Notes under the pieces: model-generated
The model's input: only the letters and a program-made list of their open reading frames with translations
Database searches by the model: none
Told to the model about the DNA's origin: nothing
Shown here: positions 4,965 to 5,021 of the stretch, piece by piece
How positions within the stretch are numbered: position 1 is the first letter of the stretch
Layout: every line of letters begins with the position of its first letter
From: an uncultured beta proteobacterium
GTDB taxonomy: Bacteria > Pseudomonadota > Gammaproteobacteria > Burkholderiales > Burkholderiaceae_C
Direction of reading: 5' to 3'
DNA length: 5,021 nt
Assembly: GCA_903885415.1 (NCBI GenBank)
Contig: CAISIP010000281.1
Span: 1-5,021, forward strand
Program-made: the position numbers and the translations under genes

Positions 4965-5021
4965 AGCAGCCGTAGGCCGGCGGCGCGCAGCATCCGGCAT
5001 GTCCTGATGAGGGGTAGGCCG
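4961..5021 (-). CDS. maf: Maf-family nucleotide pyrophosphatase, C-terminal end only
   Basis: Read leftward from 5020, 19 codons give GLPLIRTCRMLRAAGLRLL followed by TGA at 4963-4961. GLPL followed by a leucine-rich helix is the normal C-terminus of Maf/YceF/YhdE proteins, house-cleaning enzymes that hydrolyse non-canonical or modified nucleoside triphosphates. In Burkholderiales a maf gene lies next to this methyltransferase, upstream of it, which supports the call. The fragment is cut by the window's right edge, with the catalytic part outside. Its stop overlaps the methyltransferase GTG start by 4 bases, so the two are probably co-transcribed and translationally coupled. Identification rests on a short tail and on gene order, so it is less certain than the full genes. 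Confidence 0.72.
   Translation of the reverse strand, partial: GLPLIRTCRMLRAAGLRLL

Noticed and set aside
1..5021. Mobile element, CRISPR array, tRNA/rRNA gene, prophage or defence system
   Set aside because: No transposase or integrase frame, no terminal inverted repeats with target duplications, no spaced direct-repeat array and no tRNA-like cloverleaf seen. Gene order and intact families indicate ordinary conserved chromosomal housekeeping DNA.

Overview
This is a GC-rich chromosomal housekeeping segment. It most likely comes from a betaproteobacterium of the order Burkholderiales, perhaps close to the Comamonadaceae. The inference rests on gene order (rne divergent from rluC, then a HAD hydrolase, a small Rieske protein and a half-size S49 peptidase, facing a tetrapyrrole-methylase-family gene and maf) and on protein features such as the RNase E start MKRMLINAT and the methylase stretch around SEAGMPAIADPG. 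Genus cannot be fixed from the sequence alone.

Layout. Positions 1-454 (minus) hold the first 151 codons of rne (RNase E), cut by the window edge. Positions 455-1006 carry no convincing gene. This is the divergent rne/rluC control region, and on the rne side it contains a chain of perfect inverted repeats that would become RNA hairpins in a long 5' leader. Positions 1007-4125 (plus) form a tight four-gene operon: rluC (23S rRNA pseudouridine synthase), a HAD phosphatase overlapping it by 23 bases, a stand-alone Rieske [2Fe-2S] protein after a 6-base gap, and a membrane-anchored S49 (SppA-type) peptidase after a 1-base gap. On the minus strand, 4146-4964 encodes an RsmI-related SAM-dependent methyltransferase. 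At the right edge, 4961-5021 is the C-terminal end of maf, whose stop codon overlaps a GTG start of the methyltransferase. The convergent stops of the peptidase and methyltransferase genes lie inside one inverted repeat.

How the genes fit together. RNase E and RluC both act on RNA (decay and rRNA maturation, and 23S rRNA modification). The methyltransferase is related to the 16S rRNA enzyme RsmI, and in related genomes maf usually leads on to rpmF, plsX and fab genes. The HAD enzyme looks like a small-molecule phosphatase, the S49 peptidase acts at the inner membrane, and the Rieske protein is an orphan redox module with no oxygenase or reductase beside it.

I found no mobile element, CRISPR array, tRNA, rRNA gene or defence system. 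The items most worth a second look are the structured rne leader, the Rieske protein with its extended cluster spacing and extra cysteines, the unresolved rluC start, and the stop-spanning hairpin between the convergent genes.
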